This document shows, piece after piece, positions 57,098 to 64,000 of a stretch of DNA of 64,000 nucleotides. The notes under the pieces were generated by a model that searched no databases, was not told the DNA's origin, and saw only the letters and a program-made list of their open reading frames with translations. Each line of letters starts with the position of its first letter. The first letter of the stretch is position 1. Source of the DNA: an uncultured Clostridia bacterium (GTDB lineage Bacteria; Bacillota; Clostridia; Christensenellales; Aristaeellaceae); contig CALVKT010000015.1 of the NCBI GenBank assembly GCA_944333055.1, positions 18,894 to 82,893 on the forward strand, read 5' to 3'. The position numbers and the translations under genes are program-made.

Positions 57098-57982
57098 TTG
57101 ATCAGACGGGTGCTCTTTTACCTGAACACGGGCAAGCAGACGGCGGCGCAGGTCATCGGTGACTGTGCGCGGCTTTGCCGCGCGCGCGGGATATCGTTCT
57201 GCTTTTTGCAGGAGGACGCGCCGTGGCTGCGGGCAAACGCACAGGCGGAACTGGCGGACTGCGCGCTGATCGAGCGCCCGGCGCCGGGGGAGATCGACGC
57301 GATCTTCGTCTTCGGCGGCGACGGCACGATGCTGCGCGCGCTGGACGCCTTCGTCTGCTGCGATATCCCGCTGCTGGGCATCAATCTGGGGCGCATGGGC
57401 TTTCTGCTGGAGACCGAGCCCCGCGATCTCAGCGCAGCGCTCGACAGGCTGCTGGCGGGGAAATACGGCATCGAGCGGCGGATGATGCTGCGCGTGGAGG
57501 GCGACTGCGGCGGCAGGCGCGTGCTGGCGCACGCGACCAACGAGGTCTCCATCTCGCGCGGCCTGTCCCAGCGGATGATCGCACTGGACGCCTACGTGGG
57601 CGACATGCTGGTGGATCACTACATCGCCGACGGGCTGGTGCTCTCCAGCCCCACGGGTTCCACGGCGTATTCGCTCTCGGCGGGCGGGCCCATCGTCGCG
57701 CCGGACGTGCCGTGCTTCGTGCTCAACCCGATCTGCCCGCACTCGCTCTCCGCACGGCCCATCGTGCTCTCCGCCGGGGAGCGCGTGCGCCTGCGGATTC
57801 ATATGAAGGAGATGCGCGAGGGCATTCAGCTCTCCGTGGACGGGCAGGCCGTCTGCCAGATGCGCAACCTCGAAGAGATCAGCGTCATCCGCTCCCCGCA
57901 CGATGCGCTGCTGATCCGGTTTGATGAAAAACGCAACTACTTCTCCCTGCTCAAGGACAAGCTCTCGCAGTGGAGTTTATGA
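57098..57982 (+). CDS. nadK: NAD kinase
   Basis: 294-residue NAD kinase making NADP. ATP-binding 'DAIFVFGGDGTMLRALDAF', 'LLGINLGRMGFLLE', 'NEVSISRGLSQRMIALDAYVGDMLVDHYIADGLVLSSPTGSTAYSLSAGGPIV' (conserved substrate loop) and 'LNPICPHSLSARPIVLSA'. TTG 57098 has AAGGGGA upstream; ATG 57053 would lie inside tlyA and lack a site. Overlaps the argR region slightly. Confidence 0.95.
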   Translation: MIRRVLFYLNTGKQTAAQVIGDCARLCRARGISFCFLQEDAPWLRANAQAELADCALIERPAPGEIDAIFVFGGDGTMLRALDAFVCCDIPLLGINLGRMGFLLETEPRDLSAALDRLLAGKYGIERRMMLRVEGDCGGRRVLAHATNEVSISRGLSQRMIALDAYVGDMLVDHYIADGLVLSSPTGSTAYSLSAGGPIVAPDVPCFVLNPICPHSLSARPIVLSAGERVRLRIHMKEMREGIQLSVDGQAVCQMRNLEEISVIRSPHDALLIRFDEKRNYFSLLKDKLSQWSL

Positions 57983-57996
57983 TTCAGGAGGCCCAT

Positions 57997-58446
57997 ATGA
58001 AAGCAAAACGTCAGGCGCTGATTCGCGAGATCGTGCAGGCGCAGAGCATCCAGACGCAGGAAGAGCTGGCCGAGGCCCTGCGCGCGCACGGCATGGTGGT
58101 CACGCAGGCGACCGTCTCCCGCGACATCCGCGAGATGCACCTGCTCAAGGTGCTCGCGGCGGACGGGAGCTACCGATATGCGACGATGGAGAAGAGCGAC
58201 GCGGGCACGAGTGACCGCCTGATTCGCATGCTCTCCGATTCCGTCGTGGAGATAAACAGCGCCAACAACCTTGTCGTCGTGCGCACGCTGCCGGGCAGCG
58301 CGCACGTGGCGGCCGAGGCGGTGGACAACCTCAAGTGGCCGGAGATTCTGGGCACCATCGCGGGCGACAACACCATTTTGATCATCGTGCGCTCCAACGA
58401 AGAGGTGGACGCGGTGGTGCGGCGCTTCAAGGGCATCATTCAGTGA
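57997..58446 (+). CDS. argR: Arginine repressor ArgR/AhrC
   Basis: 149-residue ArgR: N-terminal winged helix ('KRQALIREIVQAQSIQTQEELAEALRAHGMVVTQATVSRDIREMHLLKV') and C-terminal oligomerisation/arginine-binding domain with 'AGDNTILIIVRSNEEVDAV'. ATG 57997 is 5 bases after AGGAGG. No arginine genes are near; the argR-recN pairing is a conserved Firmicutes arrangement. Confidence 0.96.
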   Translation: MKAKRQALIREIVQAQSIQTQEELAEALRAHGMVVTQATVSRDIREMHLLKVLAADGSYRYATMEKSDAGTSDRLIRMLSDSVVEINSANNLVVVRTLPGSAHVAAEAVDNLKWPEILGTIAGDNTILIIVRSNEEVDAVVRRFKGIIQ

Positions 58447-58498
58447 GCGCGTCCGTCGCACCGCGCTGTGATTCAGGCATGAAGCAGGAGGAAGAGCC

Positions 58499-60241
58499 AT
58501 GCTGCTGCAGCTGAGCATTTCCAATCTGGCGCTGATTGACGCCATGAGCATCGACTTTGCGCCCGGCATGAACGTCATGACGGGCGAGACGGGCGCGGGC
58601 AAGTCCATCGTCGTGGACGCGGTCAACCTCGTGCTCGGCGAGCGCGCGGCGCGCGATCTCATCGCCAGCGGCAAGCAGAAGGCGCGCGTGGAGGCCGTCT
58701 TTGACATCGAGGGCAACGAGAAGGTTCGGGAGATGCTCGGAGCGCTGTCGCTGGAGGGCGACGAAGACACCGTTTCCATCTCCCGCGAGCTGACGGGCGC
58801 GGGCAAGAACATCTGCCGGATCAACGGGACGATTGTCCCGCTGCAAACGCTGCGGCAGATCTCCGCGCAGCTGCTGGACATCCACGGCCAGCATGAGCAC
58901 CAGCTGCTGCTGGACAGCAAAAACCACATGGGGTATCTCGACGAATTCGCCGCCGAGGAGATGCAGCCGCTGCTTGCGCGCTGCGCCGAGGCGTATGCGG
59001 CGTGGCGCACGTGCGCGCAGAAGCTCTCGCGCCTGCGCAAGAGCGTGGCCGAGCGGGAACAGCGCATCGACATGCTCCGCTTCCAGCTCGAAGAGCTGCG
59101 CGGCGCGCATCTGGTGGCGGGCGAGGAGGACGAACTGGAGCGCCAGAAGATCTTCTATCGCAACGCGGGAAAGATCATGGCGGCGTTTGACGAAGCGTGT
59201 GCGCTGCTGGATACGGGCAGCGGGCGCGAATCCTCTGCGGTGGAGCTGCTGCGCGAGGGTGTGCGCGCGCTGGCACCGGTGTCGTCGCTCGATCAGCGCT
59301 ATGAAGCGGCGTATGCGCGGCTGGACAGCCTGTGCTACGAGGTTGAAGACGCGGTCGGCGAGCTCAGCGCGCTGCGCGAGGAGATGGACTACGACGAGCG
59401 GGAGGCCGAGCGCGTGGAGAGCCGGCTCGACCTGCTCCACCGGCTCAACCGCAAGTACGGCGCGACGACGCACGAGATGATCCGGTATCGCGATAAGATC
59501 GCCGCCGAGCTCGGCGAGCTGGAGGACAGCGACGAGGCCATGGAGCGGCTGGAGAAGGCGTATCGCCAGAGCGGCAAGGCACTTCAGGAGATCAGCGCGC
59601 AGCTCACACGTGCACGGCAGGAAGCGGCCAAGCGGTTTGAGGCGAGCATCGAGGCGCAGCTGCGCGAGCTGGGTATGAAGAACGCGCGGCTGTCGATGGC
59701 CTTTGCGCCCCTGGCGGCGGGCGAGCGCGTGAGCGACCGCTTCAGCGCGCAGGGCGTGGACCGGATCGAGATGATGTTCTGCGCAAACCTCGGCCAGCCG
59801 ATGAAGCCGCTGGCGCGGGTCGCCTCCGGCGGCGAACTCTCGCGCATCATGCTCGCGCTCAAGAATCTGCTGGCGCAGAAGCCCGGCATTCCGCGCAGCA
59901 TGGTCTTTGACGAGATCGACACGGGCATCAGCGGCCGCATGGCGCAGGTCGTCGCCGAGAAGATGTCGCAGATTGGCGACCACCATCAGGTGATCTGCGT
60001 GACGCATCTGCCGCAGATCGCCGCGATGGCCGACGAGCAGTTTCTGGTGAGCAAGAGCGACGAGGGCGGCGTGACGCACACGACCGTGACGCATCTGGAT
60101 CGCCAGCGGCGCGCCGGGGAGATCGCGCGCATGGTGGGCGGCGCGTCCTGCGAGAGCGAGAGCAGCGTCCGCCACGCGATGACGATGCTCGATGAGGCGG
60201 AGGCGCGCAAGCGCGCGCTGCGCGAGGCATACCGCGCATAA
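58499..60241 (+). CDS. recN: DNA repair protein RecN
   Basis: 580-residue SMC-like protein. N-terminal 'LLQLSISNLALID' and Walker A 'MTGETGAGKSIVVDAVNLVLG', long coiled coils (~150-360), 'DIHGQHEHQLLLDSKNHMGYLDEF', and C-terminal ABC signature 'VASGGELSRIMLALKNLLA', Walker B 'SMVFDEIDTGISGRMAQVV', and 'VTHLPQIAAMADEQFLV'. RecN acts early in double-strand break repair. ATG 58499, AGGAGGAAG upstream. Last gene of the operon. Confidence 0.97.
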   Translation: MLLQLSISNLALIDAMSIDFAPGMNVMTGETGAGKSIVVDAVNLVLGERAARDLIASGKQKARVEAVFDIEGNEKVREMLGALSLEGDEDTVSISRELTGAGKNICRINGTIVPLQTLRQISAQLLDIHGQHEHQLLLDSKNHMGYLDEFAAEEMQPLLARCAEAYAAWRTCAQKLSRLRKSVAEREQRIDMLRFQLEELRGAHLVAGEEDELERQKIFYRNAGKIMAAFDEACALLDTGSGRESSAVELLREGVRALAPVSSLDQRYEAAYARLDSLCYEVEDAVGELSALREEMDYDEREAERVESRLDLLHRLNRKYGATTHEMIRYRDKIAAELGELEDSDEAMERLEKAYRQSGKALQEISAQLTRARQEAAKRFEASIEAQLRELGMKNARLSMAFAPLAAGERVSDRFSAQGVDRIEMMFCANLGQPMKPLARVASGGELSRIMLALKNLLAQKPGIPRSMVFDEIDTGISGRMAQVVAEKMSQIGDHHQVICVTHLPQIAAMADEQFLVSKSDEGGVTHTTVTHLDRQRRAGEIARMVGGASCESESSVRHAMTMLDEAEARKRALREAYRA

Positions 60242-60278
60242 AAAATGTCCCGGCTTTCGCCGGAACCCGCCGAAACAG

Positions 60279-60300
60279 AAAGGCCTTCGGGCCTTTTTTT
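60279..60300. terminator. Bidirectional terminator after recN
   Basis: AAAGGCC-TTCG-GGCCTTT hairpin (60279-60296) with a T-run to 60300; the YjbR stop on the other strand begins inside the T-run. Confidence 0.85.
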
Positions 60301-60998
60301 CATGCCTTTCCCGCGCGCGCCTTGCGCGGCGCGCCCTTGCCTGCCAGCGCGTAGCTCTTGTCAATCCGCGCGCAGAGCGCCTCCGTGGAGACGGACTCGT
60401 CCATGATGACGGTGTACCAATGCGCCTTGTTCATGTGCCAGCCGGGGAAAAACCGCTTGCCGTCCACGGTCTGCGCCATGGCCTGCGGCTCGATGCGCAG
60501 GTCGATGATCTCCACCGCATCCTCGCCCTCAAGGCCCAGCTTGCAGCGGGGAATCGTCAGCAGCGCGGCGTACCACTTCCGGCTGTCCTGCCGCCGCCAG
60601 ACGGCGTTGTTCGAGTTTTCCCAGAGGAATTCCAGCTCGTCGCCGTAGGTCTCGCGCACATACGCGATGAGCGCTCTGGCCTGCGCGCCGTGAAAGGCGT
60701 CCGGCTCGAAGCATGCGCGCGCGATGGCCGTCAGCACGCCGTCTGCGGCGGCGCGCACCGCGCCGACGAACGCGCCTCTGGTCGAGGGGAGCCGATAGAG
60801 CGCATAGGGTTCGCCGGTCGCACGCTCGATCATCCGCGTGGAGAGCGCGCCTTGCCCATCGATGCACGCGTGCAGGCGAAACTGCCCGTCCATCACGTCC
60901 GTCTCGTAGACCAGCGCGTCGCCCTGCGGGCAAAAGCCGTAGCGCAGCAGCTTGGCGCGGTTGGGCCGCTTTCGCTTCAAATAGGCGTCTTCAAACAT
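60300..60998 (-). CDS. MmcQ/YjbR family protein
   Basis: 232-residue protein starting at 60998 (GGAGGAAG site on the minus strand, 'MFEDAYLKRKRPN'). N-terminal half (~1-110) is a variable domain with 'GFCPQGDALVYETDVMDGQFRLHACIDGQG' and 'TGEPYALYRLP'. The C-terminal half has the YjbR fold: 'YVRETYGDELEFLWENSNNAVWRRQDSRKWYAALLTI' and 'FPGWHMNKAHWYTVIMDESVSTEALCARIDKSYALAG'. YjbR proteins bind DNA weakly or sense small molecules; the role is not settled. A two-domain arrangement is common in Firmicutes. Confidence 0.85.
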   Translation of the reverse strand: MFEDAYLKRKRPNRAKLLRYGFCPQGDALVYETDVMDGQFRLHACIDGQGALSTRMIERATGEPYALYRLPSTRGAFVGAVRAAADGVLTAIARACFEPDAFHGAQARALIAYVRETYGDELEFLWENSNNAVWRRQDSRKWYAALLTIPRCKLGLEGEDAVEIIDLRIEPQAMAQTVDGKRFFPGWHMNKAHWYTVIMDESVSTEALCARIDKSYALAGKGAPRKARAGKA

Positions 60999-61016
60999 GC
61001 GCTTCCTCCATGCAAA

Positions 61017-61046
61017 AGGGCGTCCGTGCCATGCTTCGGACGCCCT
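61017..61046 (-). terminator. Terminator after the VanW-type gene
   Basis: On the minus strand AGGGCGTCCG (61046-61037) / CGGACGCCCT (61026-61017) with a 10-base loop, followed by TTTT. Confidence 0.85.
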
Positions 61047-61050
61047 CGCG

Positions 61051-62121
61051 TTACTTCGTTCCCTTGCGGATGCAGATGCACAGCACGCCGTTTTGAACGG
61101 TGCTGTCCAAATAGATCGGGAAGTCAAAATCGTTGCGGAATTCCAGATTGATGTTCTTCTTCTCGGAGCCGACGGCGGCATCCACGCCGTGGGGCGCGTA
61201 GTTCGCGCCGCCGGGGCCGTGCGGCCGGCGCCAGAGGATGGTGATGCCATCGGGCAGCTGGAGCAGCGCGTTGTAGAGCGTCGTGGAGACCTGACAGGTG
61301 CCGCCGCCGTAGCCGGCGACCGTGGTGCCGTCGATGAGCACGGGCGAGGGCATGTAGCCGCGGCTCTTGCGGTACGGGCCGGCGATCGCGTTGAAGTCGA
61401 AGGATTCGCCGGCCTGGTACGTCTTGTCGATGTACTCGCAGCCGACGCGCAGGTTCTCCATGCGGCCGATGTTCAGCTCCGTGGTCTTGGTCGAGTAGAA
61501 CGTCGTGAACGCCGCGATGACGTCGTCTTCCTGCGCGTAGGAGACGTCGGGCGCGACGGGCGTCAGCTCCGCCAGGTCGCCCGCGTAGACGTAGCCGACC
61601 AGCCGTTTGTAGGGCACGACGGCCCAGCCGTCCTCAATCAGCCACATGCTCAGGCGCGTGCCTTCCGGCAGGGGTACGATCTCCTCGGCGTCCTCCCCGG
61701 CGGCTGCGCGCAGGCTGGTGTCGCGCGCGGTCGTGGCGATGAAGCGGTTGGGGATGACGCCGTAGGGCGCGATGTCCTCGGAGACGGGCTCAATCGTATC
61801 GACGTTCCGCCTGCGGATGTAGTAGATGCCCACCTCGTCGTCCCAGCAGAAGAGCCAGTCCTGATCGTATCCCCAGATGGAGACGGTCTTGCGCTCGGCG
61901 AGCTGGCCCAGGGACGCGCTGTCCAGGTCCGGTTCGCTGCGCATGTTCAGGCTGATCGTCGTCTTGGCGGTGTAGAGGATGGCAGGCTTGCCGCTCTCGT
62001 CGGCGGATTCCATGAAATCCTCAAAGCAGATGGCATAGCCGGTGTCCTGTGCGTCGGCCAGGGCGCAGCAGGGCGCGAGGCAGACCAACAGGAGGAGAAG
62101 AGACAAGAATCGATATTGCAC
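61051..62121 (-). CDS. VanW family protein with two SH3 domains
   Basis: 356-residue secreted protein. Signal peptide (~1-23, 'FLSLLLLLVCLAPCCALA'), two SH3-type domains ('ISLNMRSEPDLDSASLGQL' ~50-105; 'TSLRAAAGEDAEEIVPLPEG' ~125-185) and a VanW domain (~205-350) with 'GESFDFNAIAGPYRKSRGY', 'GGGTCQVSTTLYNAL' and 'INLEFRNDFDFPIYLDS'. VanW is a vancomycin-operon accessory gene of unknown function and is widespread in Clostridia in non-resistance contexts. GTG 62121 with GGAGG 6 bases upstream gives the signal peptide directly; longer forms lie upstream of the promoter. Confidence 0.86.
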   Translation of the reverse strand: MQYRFLSLLLLLVCLAPCCALADAQDTGYAICFEDFMESADESGKPAILYTAKTTISLNMRSEPDLDSASLGQLAERKTVSIWGYDQDWLFCWDDEVGIYYIRRRNVDTIEPVSEDIAPYGVIPNRFIATTARDTSLRAAAGEDAEEIVPLPEGTRLSMWLIEDGWAVVPYKRLVGYVYAGDLAELTPVAPDVSYAQEDDVIAAFTTFYSTKTTELNIGRMENLRVGCEYIDKTYQAGESFDFNAIAGPYRKSRGYMPSPVLIDGTTVAGYGGGTCQVSTTLYNALLQLPDGITILWRRPHGPGGANYAPHGVDAAVGSEKKNINLEFRNDFDFPIYLDSTVQNGVLCICIRKGTK

Positions 62122-62154
62122 AAGGAGCCTCCATATCATCAGATCAATCATCTT

Positions 62155-62183
62155 ATTATACAGCCAAACGGCAGGCAAGGCAA
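62155..62183 (-). promoter_or_regulatory. Promoter of the VanW-type gene
   Basis: On the minus strand TTGCCT (62183-62178) and TATAAT (62160-62155) with a 17-base spacer, 34 bases before the GTG start. Confidence 0.75.
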
Positions 62184-62215
62184 GCCTGAATCCGGCATAG
62201 ATTGGGAGGAACGCG

Positions 62216-62725
62216 ATGATGGGGAGGATGGACATGGGAAAGCGCTTTGTGCTCAAGGAAGCTTCGGGCCGTCCCGCGGGCTATGTGATCGCCGACGGGG
62301 CGGACATCTGCTGCCGCGTGAGCGGAGACGGGCAGGGAGACGCGCGGCTGATCGCGCTCTTTGAGGATGGCGAGCGGCGGGCATACGCGCTGGCGCCGGG
62401 CGGCGCGGAGCAGCGCTTCCCTTGCGGGGATGGCGCGCTGTGCGGCGGCTATGTCGAGGCGGCCGACCGCCTGCTGCTCGCCACGGATGCGCGGGCGCGC
62501 GAGGCGTTTGCGCGCAGTCCCATGCGCCGGCGCGCGCAGCCCGCCGCCCAGGCGCGCAGCGATCTGACCGATGCACGCGAACAGGCGATGCCGCCGCGGC
62601 CTGATGAGACGCAACAGCCCGATGCGACGGCGCGGACCGATGTGATGCCGCAGCGGCGCTGGCCGCCGCCGCCCTGCTGGCCGCAGGCGCGATACGCGCA
62701 TGGCCGCTGGCAGGATGAGCTCTGA
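62216..62725 (+). CDS. Uncharacterised protein, proline-rich C-terminus
   Basis: 169-residue protein not recognised. Residues ~8-95 look beta-rich ('RFVLKEASGRPAGYVIADGADICCRVSG', 'DARLIALFEDGERRAYAL', 'GGYVEAADRLLLATDARARE'). The rest is a basic, Ala/Pro/Arg-rich tail ending in 'RWPPPPCWPQARYAHGRWQDEL', probably disordered. Start ATG 62216 follows GGGAGGAA. It is divergent from VanW and convergent with the small gene at 62748. Function unknown; several internal Met codons make alternative starts possible. Confidence 0.6.
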   Translation: MMGRMDMGKRFVLKEASGRPAGYVIADGADICCRVSGDGQGDARLIALFEDGERRAYALAPGGAEQRFPCGDGALCGGYVEAADRLLLATDARAREAFARSPMRRRAQPAAQARSDLTDAREQAMPPRPDETQQPDATARTDVMPQRRWPPPPCWPQARYAHGRWQDEL

Positions 62726-62729
62726 AATG

Positions 62730-62748
62730 GCAGCCCGGCAAAGGCTGC
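62730..62748. terminator. Shared hairpin between convergent small genes
   Basis: GCAGCC / GGCTGC stem (62730-62735 and 62743-62748) between the two stop codons; the T-run is poor on both strands. Confidence 0.45.
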
Positions 62749-63020
62749 TATGCCAGCGGATCGGTGCGCATGTGCGCGCGGCGGGTGGCGGCGTTGTGGC
62801 GCGACTGGATGCCCGCGATGTAATGCGTGCGGCTGAGCGGCGCGGCGGCCGGCGGCGCGCTCGGCGGCGTGCGCGGTTCGGGAACGGCTGAGACGGCCGG
62901 CTCGGATTTGGCGGCGGACTGCGCCGCGCTTTGCTGACTGTACAGGTCGTACGCCGTGACGACGGTGGGCGCGGGCTTGGGTTTGCACGCGCACAGCAGC
63001 GCATAGGGAGAGAGTGACAT
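62748..63020 (-). CDS. Small Ala/Pro-rich hypothetical protein
   Basis: ~90-residue protein with N-terminal 'MSLSPYALLCACKPKPAPTVVTAYDLYS' then Ala/Ser/Pro-rich segments. Only two cysteines, no membrane helix, no known domain. Start ATG 63020 (AAAGGA upstream) or ATG 63041. No good promoter was found. It fills an otherwise empty stretch and ends at a terminator-like hairpin, but could be chance. Confidence 0.4.
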   Translation of the reverse strand: MSLSPYALLCACKPKPAPTVVTAYDLYSQQSAAQSAAKSEPAVSAVPEPRTPPSAPPAAAPLSRTHYIAGIQSRHNAATRRAHMRTDPLA

Positions 63021-63151
63021 GGAATGGACACATCCTTTCATCGTTCCGGCGCAATGGCATGGGTGCGCCGCTTGCTTTCATCTTATGATCCAATTTTGAA
63101 CGTGCGACAGGCAAATTGTGTTTTTCATGTCACATTTTCGCAAAAATGGGA

Positions 63152-63180
63152 TTGAGAAAACGGGGAGAATCCTGTATAAT
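63152..63180 (+). promoter_or_regulatory. Promoter of the Thr-Pro-rich membrane protein gene
   Basis: TTGAGA (63152-63157), 17-base spacer, TATAAT (63175-63180), 36 bases before the TTG start. Confidence 0.75.
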
Positions 63181-63216
63181 GGGACAAGACAACATGTCTG
63201 AAATGAGGTGCTGAAT

Positions 63217-64000
63217 TTGGACGAACAGAGGAATGGAACGCCTGCACCGCGCAGACGCAGGCGTGCCGCCGCACAGGAGCGCGCTTTTGAAGACTTCGCC
63301 ATGGCCCAGGAAGCGGAGGCGCAGCGCACGTCCGGAGAGCTCGAACAGGAGATTGCCGAAGAGCCCGCTGTCAAGCCGGCTGCCGTTCAGGAAAAGAAGA
63401 GAGTCCACGTCCCTCAGCCCATGGAAGATGACGAGATGGACTGGGAAGACGATGAGGAAGAAGAACCCGTTCGCAAGTCCGGGAAACGGAAGAAGGGCAA
63501 GAAGAAAAGGGGATTCGGTTGCCTGATCGCGGCGCTTGTCGTGCTTGTGATCCTGGCCGTTGCCGCGGTGCTCGGCTGGCCGCTGATTCAGGATCAGGTG
63601 GCGGTCATCAGCGCGAAGATGACCGGCGCGACACCCGCGCCGGTTACGCCTGCGCCCGTGGCTACGCTGATCGCGATGCCGACGGCCACACCGACTGCGG
63701 AGCCGACGGCTACGCCGACTGCGGAGCCGACGGCTACGCCCACGGTCGCGCCGACCGCCACGCCGACGCCGACCGCGACGCCCACGGCCACGCCGACCGC
63801 GACGCCCACGCCGACGCTCACCCCGATTCCGACGCCGACGCCCACGCCGACCCCGACGCCGACGCCCACCCCGACGCCGACGCCGACACCCACACCGACG
63901 CCGACACCCACCGCGGCGCACCCGCCCGACCCGACACCGACTCCCACGCCGACCCTCGCCAGCAGCGCGGGCGGCGTGGGGGAAACGGCGCCGGCGGCGG
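63217..64000 (+). CDS. Membrane protein with acidic cytoplasmic part and long Thr-Pro stalk, 3' end outside window
   Basis: The frame is open to the window edge (261 codons). Start TTG 63217 has GAGGTG 6 bases upstream. Residues ~1-90 are acidic/charged ('[15 protein letters not shown]'), then a Lys-rich patch and one transmembrane helix ('[23 protein letters not shown]', ~100-122). About 100 residues of Thr-Pro repeat follow outside. This layout is that of a surface protein with a stalk; the functional domain lies beyond the edge. Not recognisable further. Confidence 0.75.
   Translation, partial: MDEQRNGTPAPRRRRRAAAQERAFEDFAMAQEAEAQRTSGELEQEIAEEPAVKPAAVQEKKRVHVPQPMEDDEMDWEDDEEEEPVRKSGKRKKGKKKRGFGCLIAALVVLVILAVAAVLGWPLIQDQVAVISAKMTGATPAPVTPAPVATLIAMPTATPTAEPTATPTAEPTATPTVAPTATPTPTATPTATPTATPTPTLTPIPTPTPTPTPTPTPTPTPTPTPTPTPTPTAAHPPDPTPTPTPTLASSAGGVGETAPAA
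63640..63945 (+). repeat. Thr-Pro low-complexity repeat
   Basis: Runs of Pro and Thr codons (CCG ACG, CCC ACC and variants), including a repeated 'EPTATPTA' and a Pro-Thr stretch, inside the stalk of the preceding gene. It is a protein-level repeat; not CRISPR. Confidence 0.9.

Noticed and set aside
61051..62121. Vancomycin-resistance locus from the VanW domain
   Set aside because: No vanH/A/X or vanRS genes are nearby, and VanW proteins are common in Clostridia without resistance.
63640..63945. Repeat array resembling CRISPR or a satellite
   Set aside because: The repeats are in frame Pro/Thr codons of a stalk region with no spacers.

Overview
The window reads as a chromosomal segment of a high-GC, Gram-positive, spore-forming member of the class Clostridia. 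Evidence: a complete spoIIIA operon (spoIIIAA to spoIIIAH), a SpoIID-family protein, a phenylalanine-type T-box leader before pheST, Asp23/AmaP genes, an IreB/RuvX operon and ArgR/RecN gene order. The GC-rich third positions, sigma-A-like promoters with 17-base spacers and extracytoplasmic Thr-Pro repeat linkers suggest a Christensenellales-like gut lineage; that placement is inference. No prophage, insertion sequence, CRISPR array or rRNA was seen. One tRNA gene, tRNA-Leu(CAG), is present.

Layout. 1-2980: end of a PRC-barrel gene, a small YtxH-like protein, an AI-2E-family permease, then ireB, a ruvX fused to a DUF1292 domain, and a second DUF1292 gene. 2985-8932: T-box-controlled pheS-pheT, then aroE, ppa and a class-I glutamine-amidotransferase-like hydrolase. 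9032-12173: a SpoIID/LytB-SH3 protein and gapA. 12174-14446: a gene-poor stretch with a strong promoter and many hairpins, a glycosylasparaginase and tRNA-Leu. 14541-17419: a vitamin ECF S-component, coaX and hom. 17476-20392: an AT-rich leader, an orphan MsmX/UgpC ATPase and a CdaR/PucR-type regulator. 20469-21686: a carboxy-terminal protease. 21729-31858: a surface-polysaccharide cluster of four tandem GT2 glycosyltransferases, a pyruvyl transferase, an Fe-S F420-dehydrogenase-beta-like protein and a MATE transporter, followed by comEC.

31929-41998: ParB-like protein, degV, tadA, lysA, two minus-strand genes (a serine hydrolase and a zinc-ribbon membrane protein), a DUF6106-like protein, a cysteine desulfurase and thiI. 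42071-46386: spoIIIAA-AH, with a very short AF and AG. 46396-48053: asp23, amaP and a DUF2273 gene. 48081-60241: nusB, a Kae1-like gene, folD, xseA, xseB, ispA, a divergent PAP2 protein, a ~600-nt noncoding RNA, oapA, dxs, tlyA, nadK, argR and recN. 60279-64000: a YjbR protein, a VanW protein, small unknown proteins and the start of a Thr-Pro-rich membrane protein.

The most notable element is the ~600-nt structured RNA at about 53154-53755. Its own extended -10 promoter, its length, its position between ispA and dxs, and the multi-pass membrane protein immediately after it all match the OLE (Ornate Large Extremophilic) RNA and its partner OapA. Other points worth a look are the RuvX-DUF1292 fusion with an internal start site, the reduced SpoIIIAF/AG and the spoIIIAA/AB overlap, the hairpin-rich region at 12611-13138, and an AT-rich leader containing a perfect operator-like dyad.
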